Source: Atherix ibis (taxonomy: Eukaryota; Arthropoda; Insecta; Diptera; Athericidae). From it: 64,000 bases of DNA. Positions 58,730 to 64,000 of the stretch are shown here, piece by piece; the first letter of the stretch is position 1; each line of letters starts with the position of its first letter. The notes under the pieces are model-generated. The model made no database searches. It saw nothing but the letters and a program-made list of their open reading frames with translations, and was not told the DNA's origin. The stretch spans positions 119,160,267 through 119,224,266 of the forward strand of contig OY282605.1 of the NCBI GenBank assembly GCA_958298945.1, read 5' to 3'. Made by a program: the position numbers and the translations under genes.

Positions 58730-58960
58730 GTATGGATTTGTAAAATTTTGTGCTAGTAAAGAAAAATGGATACGGCGATTTTTGGAGCATCGATGCAAAT
58801 ATGCAAATCGGGAATTTGATTGACGAAAAGTTACAAAGATCCTTTGGACACTACTCCTTATTAAGGACAAACATTTTTCAGTGGTATAAGGGCCAATAAA
58901 AAATAGAAGACAAACCTCGTTCATGGATTGTCTGCCGTCGATTAACATTGAAGCTGATTA
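58730..58960 (+). pseudogene. Mariner-type helix-turn-helix fragment
   Basis: Across shifted frames, GFVKFCASKEK near 58735 is followed by FGHYSLLRTNIFQWYKGQ (58840-58895) and EDKPRSW. This matches the mariner order IKFC-K-K ... YG---LSRT-VF-W-K-F ... ED-PRSGRP. No catalytic part follows; C2 starts 140 bp downstream. Confidence 0.45.
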
Positions 58961-59099
58961 GTTCATGCTGGGCCTCATCAGGAATCAACCTCGTGCTTAG
59001 AATCAAGTTAATTTTCATATGTTTTACCATTTATCAAACCAACGATTTTTTGTTACCAAGAAAAATTGGATTCATGTGGTTCCCAGCCCCGTGTTCATA

Positions 59100-60390
59100 C
59101 GAGGGTCGTTCAATAAGTCCTTAGAAAATCCGAGAAATTGCGCTCGTGGTGTCGGTAAAGATTTTTTTTTGTAACTGCCATTATCGACAGGAAAGCTGTC
59201 AAAATTTCAGCTCGATCCATAGCGTAGGTCAATTTCTATCGTCGATTAAAGTTAACGACATTTATTTGTGCATAACAATGGAAAAAAGCGAGTTTAGGGC
59301 TGTCATCAAACATCTCCATTTGAAAGGCTTAAGCCCGAAAGAAATTAAAGCCGAGTTGGATGCAGTTCATGGCACATCTGCACCTGTGTTTGTGACGGTT
59401 TACAATTGGGTGAATGAATTTAAACATGGCCGTTCATCCACAAAAGATGAACATCGTTCAGGACGCCCAGTTGAGGTGTCTACTCCTGAAATCATCGACA
59501 AAATCCACGATCTGATTTTGAACGATCGGCGAATTAAAGTGCGCGAATTAGTTGAGGCCACTGGCATATCACAAGGTACAGTCGCTTGAAATTTGCATGA
59601 AAAATTGTCTGTGAAAAAAATTTCGGCAAGATGGGTACCACGTTTGCTCTCAGAGGAGAATAAGCGCAATCGTGTAGTGGACTCTGAGGCTATGTTGGCA
59701 CGCTTTCATCGCAATCCTGCCGAATTCCTTCGTCGATATGTCACTGTGGACGAAACCTGGATACACTACTACACTCCAGAAACGAAGAGACAGTCATCAC
59801 AGTGGATTTTCAAGGGTGAACGGGTTCCGAAGAAGGGAAAAACTGTGCCATCGGCCGGCAAGGTGATGGCCACGGTCTTTTGGGATTCGCAGGGCATCAT
59901 TTTTATTGACTACTTGGAAAAAGGAAAAACAATAAGAGGAGCGTATTACGCGTCGTTATTGCAACGGTTGAGCGAGGAAATCAAAGAGAAACGCCCCCAT
60001 CTGAAGAAGAAAAAATCCTCTTGCATCAGGACAATGCGCGTGTGCACACCTGCGCTGTTTCCATGGCCAAAATTGTGGAATTGAGAATGGAATTGTTGCA
60101 GCATCCCGCTTATTCACCAGATTTGGCCCCGAGTGACTATTTTCTTTTCCCCAATCTGAAGAAATGGCTTGGCGGACGACGGTTCACTTCCAACGAGGAC
60201 GTCATTGCTCAAACGGATGAGTATTTTGCAGAACTTCCGAAATCCTATTTTTTGGACGGGATAAAAATTTTGGATAAACGGTTGGAAAAGTGTATAGAGC
60301 TAAAAGGAGATTATGTTGAAAAATAAAATTTTTTTTTTTAAAAAACAGTTTTTTTCCATCTTTTTCTAAAGACTTATTGAACGACCTTCG
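59100..60390 (+). mobile_element. Family C mariner, copy C2
   Basis: Ends CGAGGGTCGTTCAATAAG and the inverted CTTATTGAACGACCTTCG have TA on both sides; length is 1291 bp. The transposase starts at 59278 (MEKSEFRAVIKHL) and ends ELKGDYVEK at 60326, about 345 codons, the usual mariner size. All three catalytic blocks are intact: VTVDETWIHYY, LHQDNARVHT and YSPDLAPSDYF, spaced as DD34D. Only two lesions are obvious: a stop at the codon near 59587 (after GTVA) and loss of one A in a run near 60014. It is therefore the best-preserved transposon here and a young copy. Confidence 0.95.
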
Positions 60391-60392
60391 TA

Positions 60393-61044
60393 TCATCCCA
60401 GTCCGTATGACTTTTTGAATGTGTCCCATCTAAGCAGTCGGTATGTGGGACTAATTTCGTGAATGCACCCGGGAATACATAACAGGAAATATTAAACAAA
60501 TGCTTTCTAAATGCAATTGCCTTAAGACTTGTTAGTACGCCATTTTAAAAATGTTGAGAGTTGAAATTATGCTAATTTGCCATGAAAAAAATCTGATGTC
60601 AATTATATCTTTTTAATTTTTCTTTAAGCTTTCAACAACTAAATAAAAAAAATATTTTCTAAAAAAAAGATACTATTAAAATTTATAGAGGGGTCACTGC
60701 TACAGTACCAATATCTTGAAGGCTTTTATATTTTTATAGTCGTAAGTGGACGTATAAGCAAAACTTGAGTCTAACCTACAAGTTGAAGGTGATTCCACTT
60801 GAAGCCTTCTCGCACTGATACGGAGAGTGAAAATAATGTATTCGCCTGTGTCAAGCTGCCTAAGAAAACTACTTTGAAAAGAATAGCACTAATGTATAAT
60901 GTGTCTCATTATTTTTATGTCCTGTTTTCAGTTGCGTTGGAACATCTGCCCTTAGAACGCAGCGGTCCTAAATTCGAATTCAGCTGGTACCAGGTTATGC
61001 ATTCCATAATTTGAAAAGTACAACGCTCTTACTCGATTTTTGTT
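60393..61044. other. Region without recognised gene
   Basis: No similarity is recognised. Confidence 0.45.
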
Positions 61045-61345
61045 AAAAATATATATTATGGAGGATAGCAAATGTTTATCTCAAAATTTACCATTTGACA
61101 TTCTAGTTCGGATAACTGATCATAGAATGCGCACAAGCTACAACAATTGGGAAAATAGGCTTTGGGTGGTGATTTTTCAAACAAATTTTCTTCAGCGAAA
61201 AGTCTCATTTATGACTCTATGAATACGTCAATAAGCAAATATTCCCAATAAGGGGCTTTGAAAACCCAAAAATTACTATAAAGAAACCACTGTATTTAAA
61301 AAAAAGTGATTGTCTGGTGTGTATTTTGGTCTAAATGTATTTTTT
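61045..61345 (+). pseudogene. Family E transposase fragment (first-aspartate region)
   Basis: TDHRMRTSYNNWENR near 61114-61160, IFQTNFLQRK, YVNKQ-like and GFENPKITIKKPLYLKK near 61250-61300, then WCVFWSK, follow the order of the units in the 278-bp array. It is present once here, so it shows the unamplified form of that region. Confidence 0.65.
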
Positions 61346-61441
61346 TTTTTTTTTGAAAGTAAAGAAGGAGAAAACGTTTCCATCATATCTGAGAGCTATG
61401 ACCATATGCCTAAACTCAAAGATTTTAATCCAGATTATATA

Positions 61442-62695
61442 AGGTGTAGTAAAAAGAAATCCATTATTTTTGCATTAAATTGAAAGTTTTATTTAGCATA
61501 GATAGAATGATACGATTTAGGTCAAATATGCACTGTTTTGTTCGATAACTTGTTGTCATTTTGGAGGTAATTTCATAATGCCTCTCTCATAGAAACCCTC
61601 GTCCCTATTGGCAAAAAACTGGGACAGTCGATTTTCACAATCTTCTCTTGAGGCGAATTTTTCACCTGCAAAATCATTCGTCATAGACAGGAAGAGGTGG
61701 TAATCACTTGGTGCCAGGTCCGGACTATAAGGTGGATGCATAAGAACATCCCAACCAAGGTCCCGGAACTTCTGGCGAGTCACTATCGATGTATGCGGCC
61801 TGGCGTTGTCCTGATGCAACAGAATTCCTCTCCTATTGGCCAAAGCTGGCCGCTTCTGGGCGATTGCTTCTTTCAGACGGTCCAATTGTTGACAGTATAG
61901 GTCCAAATTAAGAGTTCGGCCGTAGGGGAGCAGCTCATAGTAGATGATTCCCTGCCAGTCCCACCAAACACACAGCAAAACCTTCCTGGCTGTCAATCCT
62001 GGCTTGACCACCGTTTGCGCCGGGTGACCGCGATTTGACCACGACCGTTGTCACTTGACGTTGTCGTAAGTGACCCACTTTTCATCACCAGTAACCATCC
62101 ACTTCAGAAATGGATCGATATTGTTGCGATTCAGCAGCGATTCGCAGATGGAAATTCGGTCCATGAGGTTTTTTTGCGATAACTCGTGTGGAACCCATAC
62201 ATCGAGCTTCTTTTTGTATCCAGCCTTAACATATTTAAGTGGTTCCAAACGGTTTTTTGTGCAATGTTAAGCTCCTGTGCAATCGAAGCAGTGCTTACGT
62301 GACGGTCGGAGTCGACGATTTCCATTATTTAATCGACATTTTCGACAATTGGCCTTCCAGAGCGTGGTGCATCTTTGACATCAAAATTACCGGAACGGAA
62401 TCGACAAAACCAAAATTGCGCATGATGGGCTGTTACAGTATCAGGACCATAAACACTATTCACATTTTCAGCTGCCTGGCTTGCGTTTTCGCCTCTATCG
62501 AAGAAAAACTGTAAAATATGGCGTATTCTCTCTTTGTTGGTGTCCATCTTTGATGCGTTGTAAAAAAAATACTGAGTCAAGTAATCACAAAACTGTATGA
62601 GAAGCTTTTTTAGTACGAAATCTTATCTTTCTTAAACGGGAGATACAGACTCCTAAAGCCATCTATTGGCAAAATAATGGATTACTTTTTACTCT
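61442..62695 (-). mobile_element. Family F irritans-like mariner, copy F2
   Basis: The left end is AGGTGTAGTAAAAAG after TA; the right end is a slightly eroded complement. The transposase starts MDTNKERIRHILQFFFDRGE (62550) and keeps WVPHELSQKNL, first aspartate VTGDEKW, second LLHQDNARPHTS and third PPYSPDLAPSDYHLF (34-residue spacing), ending MKLPPK near 61556. Lesions are a nonsense codon after IVENVD, a frameshift near 62240, and a nonsense codon after TYDNVK (an arginine codon in F1). The catalytic residues are intact, unlike F1. Confidence 0.94.
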
Positions 62696-62879
62696 TATTA
62701 CTTTATTACCTTATAATATCCAAGATAGAATTATGAAATTTTGAACGTTTTTCGTCCGTGTGCCTGTAAAGTGTCTAGAATGGAGGGTTACACATAACTC
62801 GCGCCACATTTATTTATAAAAAAATAATATAGTTTTTAGAGGTAAATAGTATCAAATTATCTCGACTAATGATGTCTTT

Positions 62880-63170
62880 GGTGGTGAGTAACCCTAGCTC
62901 AAATAATAGTAATATTGAGGCTTTTAGCGAACCTCAATATCATATTGGCAGGTAGCCGGGAAATCTTGTAGGGATTAGTAAATCCTAAACAAAGATGCCG
63001 AAGTCTCCTTCGTGCAATAGCTTCGCAATCACAGAGTAGGTGCTCCGACAGATTGTCGTATCAGATTTGTTCATTTTGTTAAAATGATATCTTTAAAAAA
63101 ATGCCCAGCGAATATGCCGGTGAGTAACCTTATTTCTTGGTTGTTGAGTTTCAGGATCTTTATGGACCTA
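62880..63170 (-). pseudogene. LINE RNase H C-terminal fragment (R1/LOA-like)
   Basis: On the minus strand, ILKLNNQEIRLLTGIFAGH near 63155-63100 and SEHLLCDCEAIARRRLRHL near 63040-62980 are the usual pair after the RNase H of R1-type LINEs (RLLTG---GH ... EHLLC-C-AIA--R). The linking segment with the first cysteines is decayed. No tail is recognised. Confidence 0.75.
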
Positions 63171-63289
63171 ATTTCTCAGAGTGATTTATGTGGCGAGAAT
63201 TATCCCAGTATGAGCTTTTAACCTCTCACTACACCTTATATGTGTTTGTTTTTTTTAAAATTGACATGAGCCGCACAATAAGACCAATT

Positions 63290-63600
63290 GTTGATTCATT
63301 GCGTAAAAAGTTCACATATAAAATTGCGAGATTTGACTGACGATGTGAATTGGCCGCCAAGATTGTGCAATTTGATGCCGTTTAATTTCTCTTCTTATAT
63401 GATTTCATAAAAAATTATATTTACTAAAATAATCTTTAAATTTTATAAAATTTTTAAAAATTAATATCCATCAAGTAATGGCCAAACTATAGCCAGAAAT
63501 GTGGGAAAAATCTATCAAAAATATCGAACCCTGCAAAATGTCTCATGGCAGCCATTTGAGAAATATTAAATTTTTTGCATAATGGCAAGGTTTATTAAAA
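63290..63600 (+). pseudogene. Family E transposase fragment, C-terminal half
   Basis: RPIVDSLRKKFTYKIARFD near 63280-63335, NWPPRLCNLMPFNF near 63350-63390 (third-aspartate block with asparagine), and PEMWEKSIKNIEPCKMSHGS near 63497-63560, followed by ATAATGGCAAGGTTTA. The same motif and tail occur at 27.0-27.2 kb. Confidence 0.7.
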
Positions 63601-63800
63601 TCTTAATTTTAAGTTCAGTTTAAATCAAATTACTTTCCGAACCATTATTTAGATAACCTCAAAAAAGAGTACCAATTTTTTAGATTTAGGAAATGTTCTG
63701 TTTTAGCAAATGTTTAAAAATTTATATTTTTACTAAAAATAATCATACCAAAAATAAGGACTTTAATAAGAGTAGCTAAACTCATGTTCTGATCCTATTT

Positions 63801-63847
63801 GGATTTCAAATAAATTTACCATTTAATTTGTAAATTATTTGAAATCC
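63801..63847. repeat. Imperfect hairpin, about 18-bp arms
   Basis: GGATTTCAAATAAATTTAC at 63801-63819 pairs with GTAAATTATTTGAAATCC at 63830-63847, with a one-base bulge. The surrounding 63620-64000 has no recognised gene. Confidence 0.8.
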
Positions 63848-64000
63848 AAGAAAAGCAGAATGATTAAAAACATTTTGACGTTGAATAGCATCAGGGCTAT
63901 AACACTACACTGTGGTATCTCGTTTAAGTTGCTGGTCCGAGTTTCAAAGATCTTGCAATGCCATAAAATGGAAATTTTTATTTTTTTTTGGCTTCAATTT

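Overview
This is eukaryotic nuclear DNA, almost certainly from an arthropod and probably an insect. It is strongly AT-rich, has no bacterial gene organisation, and is dominated by mariner-type transposons and Jockey/I/R1-type non-LTR retrotransposons of kinds typical of insect genomes. The species cannot be fixed from the sequence. I find no intact host gene; the window reads as intergenic or intronic DNA built up from repeated transposon insertion, nesting and decay.

Families (letters are mine). A: DD34D mariner with ends like CGAGGTCTGTTCAAAAAGTA (six bodies plus one end fragment). B: DD34D mariner with ends like CCACCTTGATCAAAAAGTT (one copy). C: DD34D mariner with ends CGAGGGTCGTTCAATAAG (two long copies). 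D: DD41D (rosa-like) element whose ends contain GAATAAGAGTGATATGATTT (two copies). E: older relatives of D, present only as fragments at 4.5-5.6, 24.0-24.2, 26.9-27.2, 28.2-28.3, 28.9-31.7, 61.0-61.3 and 63.3-63.6 kb. F: irritans-like mariner with ends AGGTGTAGTAAAAAG (two copies). G and H: single further transposase pseudogenes. There are also several unassigned scraps.

Layout. 0-3 kb: unannotated DNA and a permuted direct repeat. 3.3-5.6 kb: irritans-like mariner and a family E relic. 7.7-10.4 kb: minus-strand RNase H-bearing LINE split by a second, plus-strand LINE fragment with a 16-bp target duplication. 10.6-11.5 kb: A1. 13.1-14.8 kb: A/T-only tandem duplications. 17.5-19.4 kb: A2, whose transposase segment is triplicated in frame. 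20.9-24.2 kb: mariner scrap, F1, A3 and an E fragment. 25.3-28.4 kb: B, split by C1 and by a duplicated A/E segment. 28.9-31.7 kb: an E transposase whose first-aspartate region is amplified into about five 278-bp tandem units, then split by D2. 33.3-34.7 kb: foldback-like A4, LINE and transposase scraps. 37.2-38.4 kb: G. 41.2-42.6 kb: Jockey scrap with a 30-bp palindrome, then foldback-like A5. 44.3-46.4 kb: 15-bp minisatellite. 48-53 kb: LINE and mariner relics, including a Jockey RT. 53.3-55.4 kb: A6 and D1. 57.3-58.1 kb: H. 59.1-63.6 kb: C2, E, F2, LINE and E fragments.

The sequences do not work together as a pathway; they record transposon history. Every transposase here is broken. Five of six A bodies share a deletion of the second catalytic aspartate, and two share the same inverted rearrangement, so these copies were most likely moved in trans by an active transposase encoded elsewhere. 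The main theme is repeated tandem or inverted amplification of transposase segments in several unrelated elements.
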